DNA of 64,000 nt, taken from Trachelipus rathkii. Its lineage: Eukaryota > Arthropoda > Malacostraca > Isopoda > Trachelipodidae. The DNA is taken from assembly GCA_015478945.1 (NCBI GenBank), contig JABUQX010097548.1:15001-79000 (forward strand), read 5' to 3'. Both the position numbers and the translations under genes were made by a program. Below, piece by piece: positions 1-13,214 of this stretch (the first letter of the stretch is position 1; each line of letters begins with the position of its first letter). The notes below the pieces were generated by a model. That model was not told the origin of the DNA, did no database searches, and saw only the letters and a list, made by a program, of their open reading frames with translations.

Positions 1-3000
1 ATAAATTATGAATATATATATATATATATATATCTATATTACTTATATAATCATATACTATAATTTGTTAACCATCCTTCCTACATAAGTAGGAAAGTAG
101 GAAGGATAGCAAAATTATCATCAAAATTTTTGTTATTATTGATTCGCATGTTGATCATCATAATATACTTGATCAATATTAACACTAAGTGCCTTCAATA
201 AAGTTTACTCTAGAGAAGGCTGTGAACAATAACCTGACTTTCTTGGATATACTTATAGACATTAATAAGAATAGTTAGCTCTCGTCAATACTTTCTATAA
301 TCTAACCAACGACCTCAAACTCATATATACTGTACATTGGTATTCTATTTATTCAACCACACAAAATTTATTATTATTACAGCACAGCACAGAGAAAAAA
401 AATCAATCGTAAACTAAAATTCGATCAATCAAAGTATCATTCAATCAATGTAAATAGCAAACATATATTTGATTTGCCATGCATATTATTTCGAAAAAAA
501 ACGTAAATAATTTTGATTAATTACACTTTAAATTAGGTATTTTGTCTGATGCACCTCATGGCATATAAATTGCAAAAAAACTGTAAAGAAATGGACATTA
601 TTATCATATGCCGGCGTACGAATTACTCGATTTCGACCAACAATTGATTTACATAATACAAGTGCCTCCAACGCAGTTTCCATTTTAATTTGTATCAAAA
701 ATGAGATCCAGATTCGTCTTAACACAAGTGTGTATTTTTAGCGCGTAGCTGCATCTTCGTTTTCATGTAATCTTATTTGCAATTCTTTGGTGTAAAGCTT
801 TATAAAATAGTGAAAAATAGAACATTACCACATACATTCAACTAGTTTCAGTCGTGATCACTTGTTTCATACAAGTATAATAAATAAAAATATATTTATA
901 TTTGGAAAAAAATTAGGCCTCTATAATGGCATATACTCGCATACTTTTGTGTTTCATATTTCTGCACCAACAATATTTTACGGTTTGTTTTATCTCGCCC
1001 AGTTTTATTCACTTATGTAGTCCTGTTTTACAAAATGTTTGTCTCAGGACAATAAAAATAAAACAGACAGTAAGAAGCACTTGAGCTATCAAGATTTGTC
1101 TCTTGTCCAAGCTAATAGAATCAATCACCAAACATGAATCATGAATCACACGCACCATAGGGCTTGGCCAATACACATGTCATAGTACAAGCACATTATT
1201 TTAAAAGCAATTAGTTTGTTGTCCCTTACTTAAGTTATAGGCTTAATATCACTTTTCCCACAAATAATTTTTGTGCATGACCAAGAAAAATTTGCATGTA
1301 ACAGTTTACAGCCAAATTACACTACTTAATTCTTCTTGGTCACGTAAAACTTAGGTTATATATATATTATATAATATAATATATTTATATAATATATATA
1401 ATAATAATATTATATATATATAATATATATATATATATATAGTATAATATATATATCATGATATATATATCCTGCATACCGAATATTTCATGCATGTCAA
1501 ACTGGAGAAGGTATTGAAATTAAAGGAAAAATAAATAACGTTTTGAGTTCAGAAAGTAAATGTCATCGAGGAAACGTAAAAAAATTATTTATTCTAATAT
1601 TTATTAAATAACTTCCTAAATATTAGTAATAGGCTATGACCTGACCAATAGTGCATTTGCTCTGGATTGACCGAACCTGCATTAGTCTTCGAGGAGCAAA
1701 AGTTGCCAAATACCGTTTTATAAACGCTTTTGAGAACATATAGTATTTTCTTATATATCCTTTTTAGGGTTCGAGCAACTGTGCGACACTAGTGTGACAA
1801 GATTCCCTACCGTCGTCCCCCGGTAGTACGAAAACCCTGATCTATGCCACTTGTCTCTGTCTACCCGTGGATATTCGTCTCGTTTTAAAAAAAAAATCAA
1901 CATTTGGCACCTTTATGCGTCTAAGTCGGAGTAAGCCACAGAGCATTCTCGAATTGTCAAAAAACTGTAAATATTTTCACATTTAAACATTCTTAATTTT
2001 TTAAAAGACGTTATTATCAATTTTTCTAATTTCGCGGTAAAAATTGTCCTGTTAATAAATGACTATTTATTTATCGTGTAGCTGTTAGTAAGAATGTTTC
2101 TAGTTCACATGCCTGAACTTTTCGGGATGCTGACCTATTATATATATATATATATATATATTATATATTTTAATAATAATATATATTATATTATATATAT
2201 AAATATATAATTATATATATACATATTATATATATTATACGTACAATTAAATAGTGGTGACTCCAGGAAGAGGCAACCAGGCAAGTCGCCCTGTGCCCGA
2301 CCTATATAAGGCTCACAGCAATCACGAGGCAACAGATTTACGCCATGTAATTGTTTACCAGGGGTTGTCACCCAATCTTTAATGGAGTCAATTGATATTC
2401 TCTTAAATTAATTTAAATAATGATATACCATTTTCATATGCATTGGTAGGAAAAAACTACGCCTGTATATGATTTCCCAATATCCATAGGATCTTTATAA
2501 AAAAAAAAAAATTAAAAATTAAAAGATCACAGGACTATTCATGAAAAAATAATAATAAGAATTAATGATAATGAAAAATCAAGCAGTTCTCTTAGGAAAA
2601 ATTTTACAACATCTGCAGGTTATGGCTTTGATACACTTGTTTATAAAAAAAAAATTAGTCGACTCGTCCTCATCAATTAGGCCTCCTAGTTCAGGTACTA
2701 TGATAAGATTTGTAATTCTACATGAATATTTCTGTGCTATACCCTAAACAAAACTTATCATAAATTTGACTTAAGGGACCTGAAATGAGAAGACCTACCC
2801 TGGATGTATCAATATTGAAGAGTCTATGAGAGTTTTGAAATAGGCTTTGAAGTATGTGGCTTATTTTTGTACAAAAGGATAAGTTTGGTGTTTCCATTTG
2901 CTTCAAATTATTAGTTTGGTTTCGAGGAAATCCCTGTGATTTTCATAAAAAATTGGCGTGACAGCCTCTGGGCATCGTCATATATCTTAACACTATATAC

Positions 3001-6000
3001 ATTATAATATATATATATATTTATTATATAAATTATTACTATATATTAATATATATCATATATATATATTATAATATTATATATAATATATTATCATAAT
3101 ATACTATAAAACTATTTGGTTATATTAAAGTATAATATACTAATATATCTTTTAAAGTTTAACTGAGCATTATATTATATATGTAATAAAGAATATATTA
3201 TATATATATACTATAAAATATATACCGTAAATGGGGGACAGGTATGATGGGGTATAACGGGTAATTTTTTAACATAAGTTTTTTTACTAATTCAACTAGG
3301 CGTTTGCATGGCGCTTTTTTTGTTAGAAAAATATTTATATCTTATAAATTGTTTACTTATTATTTTTACTAAGTAATGATCTATAAAAAAAATTTCCCCC
3401 TTCTTCGTAGAAAATTAAGTTCCTATAAACTAGGGCAATAAATTAAGTTATAATGATGATTTTCAATTTTGGATTAAATCTGATAATACCACTATACAAA
3501 AGTTTAAGTAGAGTTTGAGTAAATAATTCGCACATATCTTATAGTATCGTTAAAATCATTAATGGGATTGGTTTTTGGGGTAAAAGTATTTGTGGTAAAA
3601 ATGAAGTAATTTTATTAATATAAGATCTGTAAATAATTCAAGTGATTAGGAAAAATATTATATTATAAATTGTCCTTTAATCGATTTTATCATTGATTTA
3701 TGGCATAAAGATTCCAAAGGTTTCAAATGTTTGCATAATTTCTGTACCTTTATTATTATTATTATTATTTTTAACTAGATTATTAATTATTATTATCCTT
3801 ATTATTACTATCATATTACTAAGCATTAAGATTAAAGATATATGAGACAGTAAGACGCCACAAGGCCTGTCGAGACTGTCCCGGTCAACCCACTAACCAA
3901 ACATGCTTATGCAACATTCACAAAGCACTTATTCATTAATACTGTAACTACAAGTCCACCAATTTGGCTTAGTCAAAACTGATGATATATATATGATACC
4001 CAAACCATCCCCATGCTTAGCCAATTTAGGCTGTCAAAACAATCGATACTAGGCTATATATGAATTACCCAAACCATCCACATGCATTATAACTGGTACT
4101 GTATTATTTACTATTCTTTTAAGTACCATAGGTATTATTACTGTACATACGGTACCATACCGTATACAAGTGTGTATCTATTATTATATATTACCTACCA
4201 TCCACTATACATATTATTATTTTTATTCATATACTTGAAATATTAATAAATAATACTGTAATTTCATCAATTATTTAATTTTCAATTATACTTATTTTTA
4301 TTCCAAGGCAAATAACTCCATTGACAACCTTTTCAAAAATTTTACATACATATATTTTTTACATTCGTCTATTTTTTGTTACCATAACAATTATGAATGT
4401 TTTAATTTAAAAAAAAAACACATTCTAATATGGTTATACTTGATTTAGTTTAAAATTAAAACCAAAATAAATAATTTTAGAAAAAAATTGATTTTAACAA
4501 TGGTTTAAACAAATATACTCACACATGTTTAATTTTTCGACCCAAAATACTTTTATAATATCTTAACATTATATCCTTTCAGTATTCAATTATCCAATAC
4601 TACTGTTCAATCGTAAGTCCCATAATTTACAAGTACCCATTTTACCCCCCCACACCAATTACTTATTTTATCTTCCAAATAACGTAACTATTTTTTTCAA
4701 CAATGTCATGAAATGATGTTTTTATCGACGTAAATTTTCGTCTCTATGCTATTACGGGTACATAGCATTAAATTTGAGAATAAATATTGACACATCGCTT
4801 TAATCCAATTTCTGATTTTTGGAATTTCCACTAATGGATATTCTTCAAACGATTACCATCTTCCCATTTTGCGCGCTATATATTAACTCGTACAATTTTA
4901 ATACTTATAATACATTTGTGTATGTTTTCTATTTAAAACTAGCTTAGACACGCAACAAGCCCATGCTGTCATTGCCGCCCAGGGCCCCGCCAAACCATAG
5001 AGCCGCCACTTGTTTATATATACTATATATAATATATATAATATATTAATATATTATATATTATATTATATAGTATATAAGATTTTTGTTTGTTTATGTA
5101 TCTTGTTCAATTTAAAATAAATAGTAAGACAGGAGGAATAAATATAAAAATCTTTAACTTTGTGTTTCTTCTCCTTCATACATTGACAATAAAATTGCTA
5201 TGGATCTACATTTTATTGAGCGTCGGTATTATGTAAGTATTGGAATAGGTATTAAAAAAATTTTTTTTTTCTAAAATCAAAACAAGATTTTTTTTTGTAC
5301 CCATTAGAGATATAAACTGGGGTAAAAAAAAAAATGTTCGGTAAAAAATTACGTTTCTAAGCTACTTTCAATCGTATCTAGCCGTTTTCCTGAGTTGCTC
5401 AATGTACTTTCTCTGAGTTTTTCGAACCCATACCCCTTTGTCTATTTCTTCTAGTGAAGTCGGTTCAAAAATTTCAGACTCCGACTCCCCCCTTGTCAAA
5501 TTACTGAATCAATCCACCTCTCAAATACGACTCCCGGGATCACCCTATTGAAAATTGCCGACTCGATCCACTCTTTTAAACATTTACCGACTCCGACTCA
5601 CCCTCTTCAAAAACGACTCCGACTCCACGCCTCCGACTCCGACTCCGACTCAGACTCTATCTCTTCAAAACTACTGACTCCCCCCCGACTCCGACTCCCA
5701 CCCTGGTACTGTTCAATGAACAAGTTTTCTCCGACCCCCCCCTTTAGTTCTAGCCTTGTCATCCTTCAGCTACTTCCAAGACACTTCCAACTTTATGCAC
5801 TTTAATAATAACACATCCAAGTTAAAAAAAAAAACTGTTTTGTTTTTACGCCTTTTGGAAATTTGATGGCGGTATAAAAAAAAAATTTTTTTTTTTCAGA
5901 CATCCAATAATTTTCAAAAAAGAGTAATTAGATTTTGCACAGTTCCTCTTTGAATATGTAGTCATCTACCACAATAAAAAAGTTAAAAACAAGGTATACA

Positions 6001-6550
6001 TTTTGAAATGGCATAGCAAAAGTTTGTGTAAAAACCTGTAAAAAAGTTTTGTAGCCATTTTTTAACTGGGGTTCGACATTTGTTATCGCTGATCTGTCAA
6101 TTTAGAGCAGCCCATTTTCTTTTGGCATTTTTATAGATAATAAAGACGGCTACCAGAATAGTTCAAAAATTCAAAAAAATATTTTCAGGAAAGGGGGTGA
6201 GGGGTTTTTTTTTTTTTTTTTACCCACCAACCTCAAACTTTTGTCTTACCCGTCTGACTATATTATCATATTATATATATATATATATATATATATTAAT
6301 ATATATATATCTTATATATATATTAATATATATATAAATATATTGCTAAACTATTGCCAACATCTTTTAAAATTATCATATAATGACATCTTAGATCAAC
6401 TGTCTTTTGTAAAAAAAAAAAATATAATTTTTTAACAGAAAATCTTAAAACTTATGTAATCCTTATGATTTTGCATTTAAAAGTTCCAATAGAGCCTTGT
6501 AATTATAGAATCTATGTTAGTATGCATGTTTGGTAATTATTTCTAAATGA
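1..6550. other. AT-rich intergenic DNA with microsatellites
   Basis: No gene is supported in this stretch. It is very AT-rich and contains (TA)n or imperfect (TA)n blocks near 12-35, 1355-1465, 2140-2240, 2995-3225, 5015-5080 and 6255-6345, plus many A or T homopolymers. The short open frames present lie in low-complexity DNA or lack any coding texture. Unassigned, somewhat more GC-rich patches occur near 1640-1900 and 2250-2390; they may be old repeat fragments but match nothing I recognise. Confidence 0.7.
5440..5725. repeat. Degenerate hexanucleotide repeat (CGACTC-type)
   Basis: The plus strand carries many copies of CGACTC and ACTCCG-like units, with pure runs near 5625-5655 and decayed copies on both sides. 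The repeat reads as a Ser/Pro-rich open frame, but this is the product of the repeat and not of a gene. Confidence 0.8.
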
Positions 6551-6784
6551 ACCACTATTAGAACACTAAAGTTTATTGTTGATACATTAACACATCCTAG
6601 CAACAGAACCAAAGCAACGTATACTTTCAAGAAGTATGTAGTAGATGAGAAATAGTTAAAGCTGAGCAAAGTGAATGAAATAGCGTTGTAAGTTGATAAC
6701 TGTAATGCAGCAATATTTTAAAAATGAAACAAGGCTACTTAAAGATGAGATTTGACTTGATTTACATAGGTTCAGCTTAAATAT

Positions 6785-6855
6785 AATAAAATATTTATTA
6801 TTTTTATTATTATTATATTATTATTATATTATTATTTATTATTATTATTATTATT

Positions 6856-6887
<32 letters not shown>

Positions 6888-6900
6888 CATTTTATTAATT
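6785..6900. repeat. (TTA)n microsatellite
   Basis: A trinucleotide TTA/ATT array with a few interruptions. Similar arrays occur near 8705-8870 and 9795-9885. Confidence 0.9.
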
Positions 6901-7479
6901 TATTATAAACACAATATCAAGCAGCTTTTACAGAAGAAAAATAGAGGACCACCATTGTGACCAAAGGAATTGAAAATTTGTAAAGCAATGAATGACTTGC
7001 AAACTCCAAATTCATATTAAGCCAGCTTATGCAACTCAATTACAGAGAAAAATTATTCAAATTAGTGCAATTAATAAGTTCGGTGCAGGATGAAGACAAA
7101 TAAATGAATATCGAAATGATATTTGTTAGTACATTTTATGAAATTCTATTTTATATTTAATATGCTTATAATTATAGATCACAGCTACATCAGAAACTTA
7201 AAAAGATTACAAAAAAAATCATTTTTTTTAAATAAATCAAAAGTAAGTCCAGTACTGCAAAGGCTCTGTATTTGATTTGTTAAGTGACATGGATAAACAT
7301 TTCTGTAAGAAAGGGGTTTTTGAAACACTGCAACTAGATTTGGCATATTTATGCGTAAGAATGCAAAGAGAATTGGGAATTATAACCAGTTAGACTAAAC
7401 ATATCTTGTTAAAGTTTTAAAAGGCGAAAGATAATAGTGAAGCATAATGGTTAAAATATAGCATGACACTCGTTAAGCA

Positions 7480-7695
7480 ATGGTATAGAAACGGTATAGA
7501 TTGATTGTCAAATAATCCTTTTAGAGAACTTATGTAATACATTACTTACTGCATTGACCGAGGAAATCCAATTGATGTTATATATTTAGATTTCAACAAA
7601 CTATTGATAAATTTTCACCAAAGGCTGTTGGAATAATTCACAATGGGTATAGTGGGATGAGTGCATGGATTGCAGTAGCACATGTACACCACACA
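7480..7695 (+). pseudogene. CR1/L2-type LINE reverse transcriptase remnant
   Basis: In one frame from about 7490 to 7640 the translation, interrupted by two stops, follows the first part of a non-LTR reverse transcriptase. A decayed 'CLTNLLEF' type segment leads into IDRGNPIDVIYLDFNK at 7553-7600, which matches the family pattern 'D.G.PVDVIYLDFSKAFDKVPH.RLL'. The residues expected next, including the H.RLL match (HQRLL at about 7615-7630), are still visible, but the AFD step has lost residues. Downstream a WI pair fits the expected spacing. No second catalytic motif (YxDD) was found. This is a dead fragment of about 200 bases and its 5' and 3' ends cannot be placed. Confidence 0.65.
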
Positions 7696-7699
7696 TTAC

Positions 7700-7760
7700 A
7701 TTAAAACATGTACTAACACACCATACATACATAGCAACACGAATACACATATTTATTAAT

Positions 7761-7801
<41 letters not shown>

Positions 7802-8712
7802 TATTATATATTTTATATATAAATATATAGTTATATTATAACTAAATTCCAGGAATTTAAATTTTGGAGTAATGAATAAGCTTGTAAAATACTTTGTAAC
7901 TTCAAAATTTCATTCTTTGCATTACCCTGGAATCTTGTACAAGAGTGTTTTAGTTTTATAGCAATCATGAAATGTTTAACTGACATGATAAATATTTAAA
8001 AATGTTTTCTTCAACGGTCAGAAATTGCCATTTCAGCATCAGAACTTTCTTCAATTGCTTAACCCATGCATTTAATATTTGAACATAGTTATGGAAAAAA
8101 CTTTACATTCAATTCCTACTTAGTAATAAAGGAACAGAAAAAAATGAACACAACAAAGAAATCTCAGGACAATTAAATCAAACACTAATCAAATCTTTGA
8201 AAAGTCAGCTCTTGACAAAAATATATGACAGCTTTTACCAAAAGAATATAAGGTAAGACAAATTCGTAAATCCATTTTCCTATTTTTTAAATTACTTACG
8301 AAAAAATTTGCTTGAATGAATTATTTTTTATAATAGTGTAAATAATTATATAATTTAATGGGACAAAACAGCATGTTTCAGGTGTAGATTTATTCCATAT
8401 TATAACAATACCCACCCTCCACCCCATTCTTCACAAAATTAATATAAATTGTATTAGAGACAAGCTTTTCATTTAAATAAACTTACTGAACAAATAAGTC
8501 CAAATGATTGAGAAATAAAATCATTAAAATATGAGAATTAATAGAGACAAAATTTCTATGTTATAATATATATACTATATATATAATATATATATATATA
8601 TATAATTATATTATATATATATATATAATATATATAATATTATATATATATAATATAATAATATAATTGTCTGTGCAACCATGGCCATTTTATTGTACAG
8701 ATTATATTTTTA

Positions 8713-8744
<32 letters not shown>

Positions 8745-8880
8745 TATTATTATTATATTATTATTATTTATTTTATTGTTACTTTATATTATTGTTACTA
8801 TTATTATTATTATAAGTATTCATTAATTATTATTTTATTATTATTAAATTAGTATTATATTAATTATATTATTTTTTTCT
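7700..8880. other. AT-rich DNA with (TA)n and (TTA)n blocks
   Basis: No gene seen. (TA)n at about 7765-7840, a long imperfect (TA)n at about 8555-8665, and a (TTA)n run at about 8705-8870. The compound TA/TTA tract directly precedes the LINE fragment at 8.9 kb. Confidence 0.75.
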
Positions 8881-8889
8881 GGTTTTTTT

Positions 8890-9500
8890 TAATAGCATTG
8901 AATCGAAACAGAGAAAATGAAGATCATCTGGAAGCAATTCAAATTTTGAGAAATGGTTTGACATTCCGAATTATAAACCATTGATGAATAGTGATGATGA
9001 AAATATAACCCTAATTGATAGTCATAAATGTGAGAAGAATTGATAAAATGATGATTGAACGTTTTGGGGAGTTATGTGGTGTGAAGAAGGGCGTAATTGA
9101 CAGAATAAACAGTGAATTATTAAGATGGTTTGGACTTTTTAAAAGGATGGTGGATAGATTCGGTTGGTTAGAGATGTTCGTGGTAGAGTGTGTGGGAATG
9201 ACCAGTTGGGAGACCGAAGGAAAAGGTGTATTGAATCAGTAAATGAATGCAGTTTGGCAGAGATTGCAAGAAAAGTACATAAAAATTGCTGGGTTTTGTG
9301 ATGGGGTTTGTGATTGTGGGACCTCTGGCCCAAGAATTAACTAAATACGGCGATACCACGTGAAAGCCCTTGCTAGATTTTTTTTTGATGACTGACCTCT
9401 AACTTCGGGGATGGTAGGGGAGGCTTCCTTTCGACTTACGGTCACATGTTCATCTATGCATTCTGTTTCCGGTGTGTTTTGCACACCTACACTCCATTAT
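8890..9500 (+). pseudogene. LINE 3' end (C-terminal RT tail plus 3' UTR), copy A
   Basis: The plus frame at 9015-9242 reads like the C-terminal tail of an arthropod LINE ORF2: a decayed ELCGVKKG segment, then LLRWFG followed by a K/E-R-M, where the family has LRWFGH..RM. The downstream GRP.KRW step and the final segment are eroded into other frames. A 3' UTR follows at about 9290-9500, including a segment near 9325 (ACCTCTGGCCCAAG) and a T-rich stretch near 9430-9480. Both are shared with the reverse-strand copy at 9.9-10.2 kb. It is a truncated, non-functional copy. The family identification rests on remembered crustacean LINE proteins. Confidence 0.65.
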
Positions 9501-9514
9501 TCTGTAAAGGACGT

Positions 9515-9885
9515 CGCATGATTTTTATATATATATATATATATACTATATATAATATATATACTATATATATATAATATATATATAAATATTATTATAT
9601 ATAAATATAATATATATATATTAATATATATATATATTTATATATATATATTTAAATTTATATCTATAATATTTTATTATACATATATATATAAAAATTG
9701 TATCTTTTGAAAATAGCCAAGAAAGTCGTTTGGCGAAACTTGCAGCTCATGTGGCCTTATTAACTCTCAGAACGATGCTAAATGAAGTTTGATAGGTATT
9801 ATTATTATTATCGTATTACTTATTATTATTATTTTTTTATATTATTATTATATATTATTATTTTTATTATTTATTATTATCTTTC
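9515..9885. repeat. (TA)n and (ATT)n block between two LINE tails
   Basis: Imperfect (TA)n at about 9525-9690, a short unique stretch, then (TTA)n at about 9795-9885. Each side abuts the 3' end of a LINE copy, as expected when LINE 3' ends carry or insert next to simple repeats. Confidence 0.8.
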
Positions 9886-9889
9886 TTAT

Positions 9890-11950
9890 ATCTTTCCTTA
9901 TATTATTCCAATGTAATGGGAGTAAGAGTGCGTGAAGAGCATACGGACAAAGACAAATCGAGTAGAAGAACATGACATAAGTCGAAAAAGAAAGCCCAGC
10001 CTTACCGCTCCCTCCCTCAGTACCATTAATTAGTGGGAAACTCAATCGCAGCAGAACATCCACCCTAAAGCTTTCAATGGACAGAGTCGACTCCACTATG
10101 GTAGGTAGATCTCGTACAAGTAAGGGCTCACCCTTGGCCCAGTGGTCAACACCATACCCCTCACAATCCCCCGCCATTCACTCCTGTTATACACTTTCTT
10201 CATAGCCTTTACCAACGTCACATTTCGTCTCTTCAAAACATTGTTACGGATCATCCCATTTTTCTTCGGTCTCCCAGCGGTCGGTTCCCAACACACTCAC
10301 CATTACATCCGCTTAACCAACGAACTATTCATTCCATCCTTTCCATATGGACCAAACTATCTCAAAATACTTTCATGAGATTCTCTCATTACCAGTTTCT
10401 TCACACCACCCACTCTTCTAATAAGTTCATTCCTCAACATTGTATCAATTCTTCTCACACCTAGCACACCCCTAAAGATGTCATCCTGAACAACATTGAC
10501 TTCTAGATCATATTTATTCCAGACCATAATATTCACTACCTATACAATAACACACGGTAAAACATACCCTCATGTAAACCTTAGCACACTCAAGACTTAG
10601 TCCCTTTACTTCACCACGGATTAATGCACCAGCCACCCTTTCCTACCATTCACACTTTCCTACTACACTACGCATATCCGTTTCCTTCTCATCCAACACA
10701 TACCCCAAATATATATAACCAGACACTTGTTCCAGCTGTCACCATCTAACATAACTTAACTGAGACTGCTCCTTCACTCACAACCATACTTACTCTTATC
10801 TACGTTACTTTCAGGCCCATCCTTTTACATACCCTGCAAATCTTCTTCCAATCTCATCAAACTCTCTTCAGATTCACCACACAAAACAAATCATCCGCAC
10901 TTAATAGAATTCAGGGCACATCTTCCACTTCATCTTCCATATCTCCATCAAATCTACCACCATTTCCTGGCCACCCCCACCTCTAATTCTTTTATAACCC
11001 ATCCAATATACAATTGAATAACAAAGAGACAAACGACACCCTGTCTCACTCGCTAAATACTAAACCATCACCTTGACAGCCCATTATTTCACACACGCCT
11101 CCACTATCTCATAGCATACTTTTATTCGCATTCAGAAGACCTCCACCAACACCATATATCACTAATACCATGCAAAGAGCTTCCTATTACCCATATATAC
11201 GCCATGTTGAAAATCCATAACTAAATACAAATTTTTCTTTTCTCCTTAATGTCTCTCAATATTTGTTATCAGATGTAAAAATTTGATCACACCATCCATC
11301 TACCACTCCCTAAACGCCACCTGTTCTTCACAATCCAGTCCTTCGTCACTCGAACGCACTCTTATCGACCAAATACCGCATATATCTTTCCTACAACACT
11401 CATAAACTATATAAGAATTTTATATATAATTTCTATACAGTTCCCCTATCTCCCTTACCCTTTATATAGGCTATTATGACTCTCTCCAATACCCGTGGAA
11501 CTATACCTCCATAACGCTTTATCTACAACAACTTCCAAATCAAATCAATCACAATCTCGCCTCCGTTCTTGATCATTTCACCAGTAATTTCATTATACCT
11601 GCAGATTTACTCAGCTGTTTCAATTATCTCTCTCATGAAGATTTCCTCCTCTTGCTAATAACCTCATCCCCAATAATACCTATTCCTTCTTTTACATCCA
11701 ACCCACACACATTCACCATCAACCTCTTCATTACTGCAATATTATGCAGATATTGCAGTGTTGCTTTCACACATCTCATCATTCATCAGTTACAAAGCAA
11801 CATTACCTATTCATTATTCTAAGTAGGTTCCCCCTTAATTCTCAATTTTAACCCTTTCGCGCTATTCCTCCAGAAGGCTTCCTAAATTCCCTTGTCTAAG
11901 TCCCATCATCCATCCTTCCACGTTCATTTACCTCTGTTTTCTCCTTACGT
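9890..11950 (-). pseudogene. LINE ORF2 reverse transcriptase, degenerate, copy B
   Basis: Read on the minus strand, successive frames recover the RT domain in the right order. There is an EITGEMIK.GG segment with a KGKG..-type segment (about 11600-11450), a decayed GFR.GR..DQIF segment (about 11340-11270), GVRQGC (about 11050), and a YADD-type box at about 10890-10905 that reads S-A-D-D, followed by VLCGESEES in the adjacent frame. Then come a KSK segment (about 10790) and the C-terminal GRPKK...EWRG tail (about 10270-10150). The 3' UTR continues to about 9890 and ends in a simple repeat. Many frameshifts and stops make it dead. The endonuclease half lies at 14.84-15.9 kb, separated by an insertion. 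Confidence 0.75.
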
Positions 11951-11954
11951 TTGC

Positions 11955-13165
11955 ACTTTTAGTCATTTCTTTTTCTTCCTTAATAATTCCAAGCATCTAT
12001 TTTATTCGAACCATCATGGCTGTTTACGTACATTTACAACGGTGTATTACCAACAGGGGAAAACGGGGAAAACACAGGGAAAATGAAAAGTGTGCGGAGA
12101 AAACAGGGAAAACAACAGGGAAAATAAAATTATCCAGACTCCCAATTATATCAGGCATCACTTTTGCTTTAGCCGCTAAGTATAGTGAAGCACATATTGA
12201 CGAAGTTATCTTAAAAAGGAGATTATCTTAAGGGAAGCTCAAGTGGTCAGACGGCGATGTTAGAAAAGTGATTTTGTCCTTATGAAAGCGAGAGGAATTA
12301 AAAGCACAAAAATATAAATTCTTAAACTACTGGTTAGACCTGTATTAGTTCTTTAAATTGTTGATAGCTCCAATCTGACTAAACTTAAGTGAGACAAATT
12401 TAATATATCGACTTTTCGTTAGTCCTAAGAATGAAAAGACTGGATCATCAGATGATCTTTATCTTTATTATTAAAATTTATTCATCTGCAGTATAAGCGC
12501 ACTTGTTCTAATATTCTCTCTTTTATTTTACAGAATTAATTAATTTGTTTTATATAATATTTCAATTTTAGAATAAGATGGCAAAAAAAAAAACTATGTA
12601 TAAAGCCAGTTTTAATTACTACAAATGCTGGACTCTACTTATGCATCCAGAAGGTCAAAGATAGACTCAAGACCAGAATACAAATCGGAACAATTACGCT
12701 TTGATGCATCTATTGCAAAGATCAAGAATTTTGCCTTTACCAATATGGCAACAAGATCCATTCAAAAGTCATGCACAGTAGCAAGAACACCAGAGCGACT
12801 CACTAATGCTTAAATCCAGCTCGCCGGAACATGAGAATGAACAATTTTGTTAAGCCAAAAAGTACTGGGTACTGTTCAATTAATTAACAGTTCAAACGAA
12901 TAATTCTTGCAATAGTTTCTTGTTCTTAGCCTTTTTGGGTTTTACCTTGGATGTCTCTTTTAGCAAGGCAAAAATTGTTCAGAAAGCTGAAGATAAATGT
13001 GTGATTTCACTGTTAAATCAGCTCATATTTCACAATTAGAGCCTTCCTGATTGTTTGCCAAAAAACAAATTTAAGTAAGATAGTTTCCTGATCGCAGACG
13101 CTCGTCCTTTGTGTGAGCCAAAGATAAACTTTCCCATTTATGTGTATTTTAAAACTGAGACTTTA

Positions 13166-13214
<49 letters not shown>

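Noticed and set aside
5548..5805. 85-codon plus-strand open frame
   Set aside because: It is largely the translation of the degenerate CGACTC hexanucleotide repeat and its flank.
8667..8852. Open frame rich in Leu, Tyr and Ile (also 6241-6435)
   Set aside because: Translations of (TTA)n or (TA)n microsatellites.
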